Source of the DNA: Prosthecobacter fusiformis
GTDB taxonomy: Bacteria > Verrucomicrobiota > Verrucomicrobiia > Verrucomicrobiales > Verrucomicrobiaceae
Assembly: GCF_004364345.1 (NCBI RefSeq)
Contig: NZ_SOCA01000001.1
Location: 992,001 to 1,056,000, forward strand
DNA: 64,000 bases
Direction of reading: 5' to 3'
Shown here: piece by piece, positions 8,656-16,862 of the stretch
How positions within the stretch are numbered: position 1 is the stretch's first letter
How the letters are laid out: each line of letters opens with the position of its first letter
The notes under the pieces: generated by a model
Told to the model about the DNA's origin: nothing
What the model saw: only the letters and a program-made list of their open reading frames with translations
The model's database searches: none
Translations under genes and position numbers: made by a program

Positions 8656-10797
8656 TCAAAGTTTGCGCACCTGGATGTTGCGAATTTTGAGTTTCGTCCC
8701 GCTGGGAAGACGGCTGACCCCGAAACCGATCCGACCCTCGGGCCGGTAGATGCCAAGCTCTTCCAATGAAACGCCGTCGGCCACCTTCACGTCATTAAAC
8801 TCAAAATGAAGCGCCCCTGTCGTGATGCGTGCGAGCACTTGGTTCACGTCGCCAAGGGTGACAGCCACGGGTGAAGTCCCCTTCTCTGGCTTCGTCCGGT
8901 ATGCCTGCCCCACCACTCCTTGCGGTCCTGAGGAAACCATGCATCTCACGCCGTCCTCTGGATCCCCAACCATTTTGGGCGACCATCGCAATAAAGCCGC
9001 ACTGCCCCATCCGAGCGGAGAAACCTCCACCTGCTTAGGATCCTCCAAAGTCATCTCGTAGCGCATCTCCACATCATGTGTGAAAGGCAGGTCCAGGGCT
9101 AGGACCGCCCAGCGGCTATCATCGCCAGCGGCCACCAGGGTGCCGTCCGCTTCCGCAGACCAGCGTCCGCCTGTTTGCATAAAGCTGGTCAGGTGCTTAC
9201 GCGGTGTCACACTCACCCATTCACCAGTGGCCAGTTTGGGCAGGAACTCCGCGTAGTCTCTCCGCTCCTGCACATAGGCCTGTGCATCTGCCGACAGTTC
9301 CTTTCCTGCGAGTGCTTTCAGGGCATTCTCATGCTCACCACCCGCCGGGCTGCGCGGCAGCATGGCCAGTGCCTGGACCTCGGGGCCATACTGCCCAGAC
9401 CGGGCCGCCACCTCGCCACGCAATTGCGGCTCAGACAGCAACATCTGGTTCATGAAATTAAGTGTGCAAAAATGCAGCTCACCCGCCTCCGCGAGCAGAC
9501 GACTGGCTAAGGTAGCATCTCCTCCCAGCCAGGCCGCCAGAGCGGCATTGGACCGTCTCAATTGCTGCAGGCCAGCGGGCAGCCCTTGCACTTCAGCATA
9601 CCCTTTTGCCATGGCCAAAACCGGGTCCCTGACCCCTTCACGCTGATACACTTCAAAAGCGTCATTCTCCTCGCTCGCCACATCCATGGCAGCATAAAAC
9701 ATCTGCGACGGCACTCCGGTGTCGAAGCGGCCCGTTTCAATGCATGCACGCCCAAAGGCCAGCATCAACTCATGACTGCCACACCACCGTGGACGGTAGG
9801 CCCACAGCAGGTTGTTATAGGCTGCTTGGTAGTCAAACTGGGCCTTTACCGACCGGTCAAACCACAGGCGCAGTTCATCATCGCCTCCTGAATCGCCCAT
9901 GGTGACCGTCACCATGAGCCCAGCAGCTTCGGGCCTGTCCGCACGCGCCTCCCAGGCTTTGACCAAATGCTCACGCGCAATCTTGAGGTGAGCAGCAAAC
10001 CCCTCCCACTGCTCATCCTTCACCGTCGCGGCCCAGTCACTGGAGCGCTCCAGCCAGGCCAGCTCGATCTCACCATAACCCTGCAGGGTCCATTTCACCC
10101 AGTCTGGCCACTCGCTGCCCGCCACCGTCTCCTGCCAGCGTGCCAGATAAGAAGGCATCGTGACGCCCACAAGATCCAGCACCGCAATCTGGTGGCGCAC
10201 CATCACAGCATCAGCCTCGGCATCATAGGTGCCGTCGCTGATCGCCCGGATCATCACATCCACCAATCGGCCCCGGACATAACGGTATTCTGCCCCCTCC
10301 TGCATCAATTGCGGAATCTGCGTGCGCAATGCCATCACCTCCACCGCAGTGGGCAGGCCGGAAAGGTTCAGCACCCGCTCCAGCAGTTCCTTACCGACAC
10401 GCCAGTCCTGATTCTCGGCATAAAAGGCCTGTGCTGCCAGAGTCAGGATCAGCGGATCATCAGCCCCCTCCTGAATGAGTGCACGAAAATCTGCCGCCAG
10501 CGGCGCAAGGGGATGAGGCAGCACACTGCCTGCCGCTTTCAGTTCAAGTGATCGTTCCACGAGCGTGGTAGCCTTCGGTCCCCAGGGCTGCTCTTTCCAG
10601 CGTTCCTGGGCAGGAGCCAGCAATCGCCGTTGGCCCCAGGCCTTCTCCTGCGCCAGATAGTCCCGCTCAGTCGGCACTCCAGGCTCCATAGGAATAGCCG
10701 GCACCACCATCAGCCGCTGCTCCGAAGGTCTCAGAGGCAAGGCTTCCGCAGAGAGGATGCTCATCAGATAGACTAAGGGCCAGAAGAGTCGGTGCAT
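8656..10797 (-). CDS. Large secreted protein of unknown function
   Basis: A 713-residue protein with an N-terminal signal peptide (MHRLFWPLVYLMSILSAEAL). The first 500 residues are mostly helical with Trp-rich repeats such as LAAQAFYAENQDWRVGKELL and AYNNLLWAYRPRWCG, reminiscent of TPR/SEL1-like helical solenoids. The last 180 residues (from LTSFMQTGGRWSAEADGTL) are beta-rich and include LHFEFNDVKVADGVSLEELG, resembling the concanavalin-like DUF1080/LamG sandwiches common in secreted proteins of this phylum. Both domain ideas are inference. The gene appears monocistronic, with a non-coding stretch of about 275 bases upstream in which I see nothing definite. Confidence 0.65.
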   Translation of the reverse strand: MHRLFWPLVYLMSILSAEALPLRPSEQRLMVVPAIPMEPGVPTERDYLAQEKAWGQRRLLAPAQERWKEQPWGPKATTLVERSLELKAAGSVLPHPLAPLAADFRALIQEGADDPLILTLAAQAFYAENQDWRVGKELLERVLNLSGLPTAVEVMALRTQIPQLMQEGAEYRYVRGRLVDVMIRAISDGTYDAEADAVMVRHQIAVLDLVGVTMPSYLARWQETVAGSEWPDWVKWTLQGYGEIELAWLERSSDWAATVKDEQWEGFAAHLKIAREHLVKAWEARADRPEAAGLMVTVTMGDSGGDDELRLWFDRSVKAQFDYQAAYNNLLWAYRPRWCGSHELMLAFGRACIETGRFDTGVPSQMFYAAMDVASEENDAFEVYQREGVRDPVLAMAKGYAEVQGLPAGLQQLRRSNAALAAWLGGDATLASRLLAEAGELHFCTLNFMNQMLLSEPQLRGEVAARSGQYGPEVQALAMLPRSPAGGEHENALKALAGKELSADAQAYVQERRDYAEFLPKLATGEWVSVTPRKHLTSFMQTGGRWSAEADGTLVAAGDDSRWAVLALDLPFTHDVEMRYEMTLEDPKQVEVSPLGWGSAALLRWSPKMVGDPEDGVRCMVSSGPQGVVGQAYRTKPEKGTSPVAVTLGDVNQVLARITTGALHFEFNDVKVADGVSLEELGIYRPEGRIGFGVSRLPSGTKLKIRNIQVRKL

Positions 10798-11072
10798 GTC
10801 ACGAGATGTACCACGGAAAGGTCATTCCCGTAAAGTAATCCCTCAAATCCAAGTTAATTGCCCCTTAAATCCATCCCCGCCTCAATCTCCACACCCTCCA
10901 GCAGATGCGCCACCAGTTATCGGGCCACCCAGGGTGCACGCAGTACTCCTTTAGAGTGAAAGGATGAGTCCTAGCTGCTAATGCTACAGACACTAGGCGT
11001 GCCGTTTTTTGTATGCATCTTCAGCCTCGCTGATTGACGGATGGGGCGGCTTCCGTTCATGCTTCTTCTGAC

Positions 11073-12386
11073 ATGACTTCCAGGCGTTCTTTTCTGACAT
11101 CGGCCACGGCGGCCTCTCTTGCTCTTTCCACACTGCCTCTTTTGGGTCAGGAAGGTAAAAAATATCGGACGGCCCTCATCGGCAGTGGCTGGTGGGGGAT
11201 GAATCTTTTGCGCGAGGCGATGGCCTCGGGCCGCTGTCAGGTGGTGGCGCTGTGTGATGTGGATGCGAATGTGCTGCTGAACGGCATCGAAGACGTGAAG
11301 ACCGAGAACGGTGATGAACCGAAGGGGTATAAGGACTATCGTCAACTGCTGGCGGAAGCGAAGCCGGAGATCGTCATCATTGCCACCCCGGATCATTGGC
11401 ATGCCTTGCAGACCATCGCCTGCTGTCAGGCGGGTGCGCATGTTCTGGTGGAAAAGCCCACGGGGCATACCATCCAAGAAAGCCGGGCGATGGTGAAGGC
11501 GGCGAAGGAATCTGGAGTTGTGGTCCAGGTCGGCCTACATCGCCGCATCGGCCCGCATCATGTGGAGGCGATGAACTTCCTGAAATCCGGTCAAGTGGGC
11601 AAGGTCGGCATGGTGCGCGTTTTTGCCGATAGCAAAGGCGGACCTGAAATCCCCAAGCCTAACAGCAAGGTCCCTGAAGGGCTTGACTGGGACATGTGGT
11701 GTGGGCCTGCGCCGATGCGTCCTTTCAACACCAAACTCCATCCCGGTGGATGGCGCAGCTTTCTGGACTATGCCAACGGCACCATGGGTGACTGGGGTGT
11801 ACACTGGCTGGACCAGGTGCTATGGTGGAGCGGAGAAAAGGGGCCGAAAAAAGTCTTTTGCACGGGCGGGCGACCTATCTTTGGCCCCGCCATCCTGAAT
11901 GATCAGGAGCAGACCACCGATGTGCCCGACCACCAGGTGGCCATCTTTGAATTCGAAAACTTTACCACCGTATGGGAGCACCGGAAGTTTGCCGAAAACA
12001 ACAATGAGAAGCACAAGATTGGCGCTTATTTTTATGGTGAAAAAGGCGTGCTGCACATCGGCTGGCGTGATGGCTGGACCTTCTATCCGGTGAACCCCAA
12101 AGAGGCCCCGACTCATGGTGACCACCAGCTCCAGGAGCCGGACGGACACAACATCGCCCTGCTGTGGGAGGATCTGATTACCGCCATCGAAACTGGGAGC
12201 AAGCCTGTGGCGGATATCGAAAGCGCTCACCGCTCCAGTAGCCTGCCAATGCTCGGCATGCTGAGCTGGAAGCTCGGGCGCAGCATCCAGTGGGATGCGG
12301 AAAAAGAAGAGATCATAGGCGACCCTGAAGCCAGCAAGCTGTTGAGCCGCCCTTACCGCGCACCATGGATCTATCCGACTGTGTAA
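11073..12386 (+). CDS. Gfo/Idh/MocA-family oxidoreductase with Tat signal
   Basis: A 437-residue NAD(P)-dependent oxidoreductase of the Gfo/Idh/MocA type. The start MTSRRSFLTSATAASLALST contains the twin-arginine motif SRRSFL, so the enzyme is probably exported folded. The Rossmann motif is ALIGSGWWGMN, the characteristic EKP motif appears in VLVEKPTGHTI, and the C-terminal domain has DWGVHWLDQVLWW. Family members oxidise or rearrange sugars; the substrate is unknown here. An upstream in-frame ATG at 11034 would bury the Tat motif, so 11073 is preferred. Exported members of this family are abundant in Verrucomicrobia and Planctomycetes. Confidence 0.88.
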   Translation: MTSRRSFLTSATAASLALSTLPLLGQEGKKYRTALIGSGWWGMNLLREAMASGRCQVVALCDVDANVLLNGIEDVKTENGDEPKGYKDYRQLLAEAKPEIVIIATPDHWHALQTIACCQAGAHVLVEKPTGHTIQESRAMVKAAKESGVVVQVGLHRRIGPHHVEAMNFLKSGQVGKVGMVRVFADSKGGPEIPKPNSKVPEGLDWDMWCGPAPMRPFNTKLHPGGWRSFLDYANGTMGDWGVHWLDQVLWWSGEKGPKKVFCTGGRPIFGPAILNDQEQTTDVPDHQVAIFEFENFTTVWEHRKFAENNNEKHKIGAYFYGEKGVLHIGWRDGWTFYPVNPKEAPTHGDHQLQEPDGHNIALLWEDLITAIETGSKPVADIESAHRSSSLPMLGMLSWKLGRSIQWDAEKEEIIGDPEASKLLSRPYRAPWIYPTV

Positions 12387-12428
12387 GCATTGACCGAGCG
12401 GTCATCGCCACGTATGACGACCTGCATC

Positions 12429-13007
12429 ATGCCGACCTCCCGAGAAGAATGGACAGCCGCCCTCGTCAGTTTTGCCGCCAAAAAACATGCGGACGAACCC
12501 ATTGCCCTGCGCAGTGAATTTACCGATGAAGAAGAGCAGCAATGCCGCATCCTGGGCGGGCATCTGCTGTCCTGGCTGGAGGACTGGGGACCAAGCATGA
12601 TGGCGGAACGCAATGCCCAGGCGGCCATCCAGGGCTGGGATGAAAATCCGCACGTGGTCTATCTCACCGCAGGCCCCGGGCTGGCAGCCGCAGAGGATAT
12701 CCTAGCTGGTGCGGAAGACGATGTGACCTGGCTCACCGTGCCGCAGTTTCAGGAGTTTCTGGCCCTGCATCCGGATGAAAAACAGGCTCATCATTGCATC
12801 TTGGAATCGTGGCTGCGAAAGCCCACAGCCGAAGAAGCCGCCGAAGGCCAGTCCGCCGATTCGGCCCATGCTGAAGGCAGCCTGTGGGTGCATCACGATC
12901 ACACCCTTATGGGTCCCAGCTTCACGCGCGGTGGCTTGAGCCTGTGGTCTTACCGAGATGAGAAAATGGCGCTGGTCAAAGAAGCCTTTCAGAGCTGGTT
13001 CTCCTGA
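12429..13007 (+). CDS. Conserved-looking cytoplasmic protein, unknown
   Basis: A soluble acidic protein of about 192 residues starting MPTSREEWTAALVSF. It has a Trp-rich core (LLSWLEDWGPSM, QGWDENPHVVYLTAGPGL, ESWLRKPTAEEAA) and a His-rich stretch LWVHHDHTLMGP. No signal peptide, membrane helix or known motif is seen. Earlier starts exist (ATG at 12414, TTG at 12390). It follows the oxidoreductase gene closely on the same strand and converges with the HtrA gene 28 bases away. I do not recognise the family. Confidence 0.6.
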   Translation: MPTSREEWTAALVSFAAKKHADEPIALRSEFTDEEEQQCRILGGHLLSWLEDWGPSMMAERNAQAAIQGWDENPHVVYLTAGPGLAAAEDILAGAEDDVTWLTVPQFQEFLALHPDEKQAHHCILESWLRKPTAEEAAEGQSADSAHAEGSLWVHHDHTLMGPSFTRGGLSLWSYRDEKMALVKEAFQSWFS

Positions 13008-13034
13008 ACCTGGACCATTGCCGTCTCGAATCCC

Positions 13035-14225
13035 TCACTGAGCATCCGGCCGCTCTCCAATCACCGCGCTCACCTCAGCGAGCTGGCCATTGCGTACGAT
13101 CGTTAGCTTGATCGGCGTTGATGGAGCCAGGGAGAGAATGATCTGGAGAAGCTCTGAAGGGGTTTTGAAGTTGCGTCCGTTGATGGCGGTGACGACATCA
13201 CCCTCCGTCAAACCTGCCATGGCGGCGGGGGACTGGGGATCCACATCGGTGATGTAGGCCCCGATGATGGGCGTGCCCAGACCGCCCATGCTGCCATCAA
13301 TCACTACGGACTCGGAGTTCAGCTCCAGTCCCAGGTATCCTTTGCGCGCGATGGTGGCCTGCCCGCCCTTGGACTGCTTACGGATGGCTTCGACGACAGT
13401 TTTTACATCATTAGCTGGCACCGCGAGGCCCACGCCCTGCCACGCGCGTACATTTTCATCCCCGCGATAAATGGCGACATTGATGCCGATGATCTGGCCC
13501 AGAATATTGACCAACGGACCGCCTGAATTGCCTGGATTGATCACCGTATCCGTCTGCAAATAATCAAGTTGGCTGTCACTGAGATGACGGTCACGGGCGC
13601 TGATGATGCCCTGAGTAACAGTGCCACTGAGGCCGAAGGGATTCCCCACGGCAAACACGATCTGCCCCACCCTGGCATCGTCAGAATTGGCAAATGAAAG
13701 AGCTGGAAAGTCTTTCCCAGCGCCTTCGATCTTCAGCAGGGCGATGTCCCGCTCGCGATGAGCGCCGAGCACCCGTGCGGGATACTGCTTGTTGTCGTTG
13801 GTGGTGACAATGACCTCGCTGACATCGGCAATGACGTGGTAATTGGTCACCACGTGGCCTTCTTTGGAAATGATGGCTCCAGACCCCAGGCCGGGGATGA
13901 TTTGGGCACGGCCGCTGACGACGCCAAAGAAGGGATGCCAGGCGGTCTGGCCCCGGCGCACCGTTTTGGTAGTCACACTGACGACACTGGGCAGGACCGC
14001 CGCAGAGAGCCGGGAGAACTCATCATTCATGGCACTGAGGATTTTCACATCCTTCAAATCCAGCTTGGGTGCATGCGGTGCGGTGAATTTTTCTCCCTGC
14101 GGTGCTTCACCACGCAAAAAATTCAGCAGCCCATAACCTTCCTGGTCACGTCTCCAGATGGAAAAAACCAGGGAGGCGACGAGGAAAACAGTGATGGCAA
14201 AAACGATGCGGCGGAGAGTTTCCAT
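13035..14225 (-). CDS. HtrA/DegS-type trypsin-like serine protease with PDZ domain
   Basis: A 396-residue membrane-anchored protease of the S1C family. An N-terminal transmembrane helix (IVFAITVFLVASLVFSIW) is followed by a periplasmic protease domain with the full catalytic triad: His in TNYHVIADV, Asp in RERDIALLKIE and Ser in NPGNSGGPLV. The C-terminal PDZ domain is marked by DVDPQSPAAMAGLTEGDVVTAING. One TM plus a single PDZ matches DegS-like envelope stress proteases more than DegP, which has a signal peptide and two PDZ domains. The start at 14225 (METLRR) is preferred over an upstream ATG at 14291, which adds a basic stretch unlike a leader. Confidence 0.9.
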   Translation of the reverse strand: METLRRIVFAITVFLVASLVFSIWRRDQEGYGLLNFLRGEAPQGEKFTAPHAPKLDLKDVKILSAMNDEFSRLSAAVLPSVVSVTTKTVRRGQTAWHPFFGVVSGRAQIIPGLGSGAIISKEGHVVTNYHVIADVSEVIVTTNDNKQYPARVLGAHRERDIALLKIEGAGKDFPALSFANSDDARVGQIVFAVGNPFGLSGTVTQGIISARDRHLSDSQLDYLQTDTVINPGNSGGPLVNILGQIIGINVAIYRGDENVRAWQGVGLAVPANDVKTVVEAIRKQSKGGQATIARKGYLGLELNSESVVIDGSMGGLGTPIIGAYITDVDPQSPAAMAGLTEGDVVTAINGRNFKTPSELLQIILSLAPSTPIKLTIVRNGQLAEVSAVIGERPDAQ

Positions 14226-14403
14226 GAAGATTCCCTTACGATGCGTGGCTCTGTGCCGATGGCAAGATGCCGACCGCATCTTCTTTTGCATCCGGCCTAC
14301 CCGCCGGTTCCGATCTCATTATTGATAGTGAACACCCAACGCTTTCAAGTTATGGTTGTCATAGCTCCCTGCGTCTTTTAGCTTACCCCACGCTCCTGCT
14401 CTC

Positions 14404-15381
14404 ATGATTCACGATCCTGCCCCGGACAACGGCGGGCCACCCTTTTCGGGCAGCCCGGGCAAGCGCGTCCTCCCTGGGGTGAAGCCCACGAGGGAGACCA
14501 ACAGGATCGGCCTGATGCCCACGGAAGGCTGGCGCAGGCGCAATCTTCAGTTTTTGGGTGAAATTCTCATCCCGTCGTTGTTATCGGCACGCAAGCCCGG
14601 CCGTGTGATTGATGGGGTGCCCTTGGTCGGCAGTGGGGAAATGGGTGTCACTTGGCTGGGGCATGCCGGTTTTTTTGCCCAGATCGCCGGGGTGAATCTG
14701 CTCATCGATCCCAACTGGGCTCTTTGGCACGGCCCTATTAAGCGCCTCCGTCATCCCAGCGTCTGGGCCAGTGACCTGCCGCCGATCGACCTCGTCCTGG
14801 TCACTCATGCTCATTACGACCACCTGCACATGCCCAGTCTGCGGCGCGTCGCCAGGGGGCAGCCTATCATTGTCCCCAAAGGTGTGGGCAGCATTGTCAA
14901 ACGGGCCGGTTTCGGCCAGATCGTGGAGCTGGAAACCTGGCAGCGGGCGAATTTCCGCGACCTGCATATCATGCTCACCCCTGCCCGCCATTGGGGTGCG
15001 CGCATGATCCATGATACCCATCGCGGATTTGGCGGTTATTTGATCACATCCCCAGGGCGTACGCTTTTCCACTGTGGAGACAGCAGCATGTTTGACGGGT
15101 TTCAGGAGATCGGCAAACGTGCCGATATCGATCTGGCCCTGATGCCCATCGGCGCTTATCTGGCCCCAAGTGGTCGCCCTGTGCACATGAATCCAGAAGA
15201 GGCCTTGGATGCCTTCGATATGCTGGGTGCGCGCCACATGGTGCCGATGCATCACGATACCTTCCCGCTGGGTGGCGAGCCGATTCATGAGCCTGCCGAA
15301 AGGCTAGCCGCTGCCGCTATTCAGCGGCAGCTCCAAGATCGCGTCCGCATCCTCCACGAGGGTGAGTCCGTGGCTTACTGA
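14404..15381 (+). CDS. Metallo-beta-lactamase-fold hydrolase (NAPE-PLD/UlaG-like)
   Basis: A 325-residue MBL-fold enzyme. The zinc-binding HxHxDH motif is in VTHAHYDHLHMP; further ligands are seen in TPARHWG, LFHCGDSS and VPMHHDTF. The segment VTWLGHAGFFAQIAGVNLLIDP is typical of the branch containing NAPE-hydrolysing phospholipase D and UlaG-type lactonases. No signal peptide is evident. The first 35 residues are Pro/Gly rich and could be excess; a later start such as Met38 (14515) is possible. The substrate is unpredictable. Confidence 0.82.
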   Translation: MIHDPAPDNGGPPFSGSPGKRVLPGVKPTRETNRIGLMPTEGWRRRNLQFLGEILIPSLLSARKPGRVIDGVPLVGSGEMGVTWLGHAGFFAQIAGVNLLIDPNWALWHGPIKRLRHPSVWASDLPPIDLVLVTHAHYDHLHMPSLRRVARGQPIIVPKGVGSIVKRAGFGQIVELETWQRANFRDLHIMLTPARHWGARMIHDTHRGFGGYLITSPGRTLFHCGDSSMFDGFQEIGKRADIDLALMPIGAYLAPSGRPVHMNPEEALDAFDMLGARHMVPMHHDTFPLGGEPIHEPAERLAAAAIQRQLQDRVRILHEGESVAY

Positions 15382-15418
15382 TACTGGAGAATGGGAGTGC
15401 GAGCTCCACTCCCCAGTA
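15382..15418 (+). terminator. Candidate hairpin terminator after the MBL-fold gene
   Basis: TACTGG (15382-15387 region) pairs with CCAGTA (15413-15418), and inside it GGAGTG pairs with CACTCC. The structure begins at the stop codon of the hydrolase gene. No clear T-tract follows, so termination efficiency is uncertain. Confidence 0.4.
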
Positions 15419-15480
15419 AGTCGGCTCCATTAAGCCGCAGGGAGGTGAGTGAATAAATCTGCGAAATATTCAAATGCATA

Positions 15481-15509
15481 TTGACACGCATCTACTGTGC
15501 ATATTAAAT
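15481..15509 (+). promoter_or_regulatory. Sigma-70-type promoter of the gntR-ABC operon
   Basis: A perfect -35 box TTGACA at 15481-15486 is followed 17 bases later by TTAAAT at 15504-15509, a weaker -10 candidate. Transcription would start about 15 bases before the ATG at 15530, leaving almost no leader and no visible Shine-Dalgarno sequence. The -10 box lies inside the 31-bp palindrome. Confidence 0.6.
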
Positions 15510-15521
15510 ATGCACAGTAGA
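15491..15521. promoter_or_regulatory. 31-bp perfect palindrome, probable GntR operator
   Basis: Arms TCTACTGTGCATATT and AATATGCACAGTAGA flank a single central A at 15506; all 15 positions pair. It spans the -10 region and the expected start site of the gntR operon and ends 8 bases before the first codon. Dimeric GntR-family regulators bind palindromes, so autorepression is the natural reading. Confidence 0.75.
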
Positions 15522-15529
15522 ACATTCAC

Positions 15530-15937
15530 ATGCCGCCTGTTTCCTCCATCAAACTGATCCTGCCACCGATCTCGCCAGCAGCCCCAGGCTCCTTGTATGA
15601 GCAGATCGTCACGGGACTGAAACGTGTGATCAGTGAGGGTAAATTGGAGCCTGATTCCGCTCTTCCCTCTTTCCGGCAACTGGCTGCAGATCTGCTGGTC
15701 AGCGTGATCACCGTGAAGCGTGCCTACGAGGAGCTGGAGCGTGAAGGCATCATCTACCGCCGCCAGGGGCTGGGCACTTTCGTGGCCGCACAAGGGCAGG
15801 ACCGATCCCGCGAGGTGAAGCTGGCCCACGCCCGGGAACTCCTCCTCACGGCTGCACGCGAGGCAGCCGAAAGCGGCCTCAGTCCCGCCGAAATCACCCA
15901 GTTTTTCATGGAAACGCTCAACGACTACGCCTCATGA
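15530..15937 (+). CDS. GntR-family transcriptional regulator, YtrA-like
   Basis: A 135-residue regulator with a winged-helix GntR domain: YEQIVTGLKRVISEGKLEPDSALPSFRQLAADLLVS contains the helix-turn-helix region, followed by ITVKRAYEELEREGIIYRRQGLGTFVA. The C-terminal part is only about 50 residues and helical, too short for FadR or UTRA effector domains, which is typical of the YtrA subfamily. YtrA regulators usually repress a downstream ABC transporter operon, and here the stop codon overlaps the start of an ABC ATPase gene (ATGA, 15934-15937). A perfect palindrome over the promoter supports autoregulation. Confidence 0.9.
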   Translation: MPPVSSIKLILPPISPAAPGSLYEQIVTGLKRVISEGKLEPDSALPSFRQLAADLLVSVITVKRAYEELEREGIIYRRQGLGTFVAAQGQDRSREVKLAHARELLLTAAREAAESGLSPAEITQFFMETLNDYAS

Positions 15938-16851
15938 ACCCGACCACCCTGAACATCCAACACGGACAGGAGTGTCCACGCTCCTCTCATCCGCCCGCCC
16001 TTGATATCACCGCTTTGGAGAAACGTTTCCCGCGTTTCACCCTGGGGCCCATTAACCTGAGCGTTCCCTCTGGCCTCATCTATGGGCTTATAGGCCCTAA
16101 CGGCGCAGGAAAAACGACCTTGCTGGACCAGATCTTTGGCATGGGTCTGCCCGATGCCGGCCGCATCCAGGTGAATGGCCTGGACCACCTGCGCCATGAG
16201 GTGGAGGTGAAAAGGCGCACCGCCTATGTGGGCCCAGACCTCAGTTATGCAGCGTGGGGAAAGGTAGGCCGGGCCATCCGGTTTGTGCGCAGTTTTCATC
16301 CCGACTGGGACGACGCGCTGGCCTCACGGCTCATGCAGACTTTTGGCATCATGCCGACGGATCGCATCGCCACGCTGTCATTCGGAGGCAGAATGAAACT
16401 GGCGCTGCTGCTGGCCATGGCTTGGCGGCCGCATTTTCTGGTGCTGGACGAGCCCACTACCGGTCTGGATGCCCATGCTAAAAAGGCGGTGTTTGCGGAG
16501 TTGTTGGCCATCGTTAAAGATGAGGCCCGGACAGTTCTTCTCTCCACGCACCAGATCAGTGACCTGGAGCGTTTTGCGGATCATGTCGGCATTCTTCATC
16601 AGGGCCGACTGCTGACTGAAGGCACACCGGCAGACCTCATGCAGCGTCATGTTCAGGTGGAGTTCCTGTGCGAGGACCCTGCCATCCGGCACCTGCCCGG
16701 ACTTTTTGTTCAAGAGAACGCGGCAGCCCGCTATCGCGCTGTGATGGACACCCAGACAACCTCCATCCGTGCGCTGACGGACAAAGGTGCGGGCGAAATA
16801 CGCTCACAGCCACTCTCCCTTGAAGAACTTTTCATCGCGCTCACCCCCTAA
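15934..16851 (+). CDS. ABC transporter ATP-binding protein
   Basis: A 305-residue nucleotide-binding subunit. Walker A is GPNGAGKTT, the signature is LSFGGRMKLAL (LSFGG in place of LSGGQ), Walker B is FLVLDEPTTGLD and the switch His is in LLSTHQISDLERF. The N-terminal 25 residues precede the first ABC strand and may be partly excess. It is translationally coupled to the GntR gene and lies 11 bases from a membrane protein gene, forming a three-gene ABC-2-type export operon as in the Bacillus ytr system. The cargo is unknown; YtrA-type operons are often induced by cell-envelope stress. Confidence 0.92.
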   Translation: MNPTTLNIQHGQECPRSSHPPALDITALEKRFPRFTLGPINLSVPSGLIYGLIGPNGAGKTTLLDQIFGMGLPDAGRIQVNGLDHLRHEVEVKRRTAYVGPDLSYAAWGKVGRAIRFVRSFHPDWDDALASRLMQTFGIMPTDRIATLSFGGRMKLALLLAMAWRPHFLVLDEPTTGLDAHAKKAVFAELLAIVKDEARTVLLSTHQISDLERFADHVGILHQGRLLTEGTPADLMQRHVQVEFLCEDPAIRHLPGLFVQENAAARYRAVMDTQTTSIRALTDKGAGEIRSQPLSLEELFIALTP

Positions 16852-16862
16852 ACCCCTTTGCC

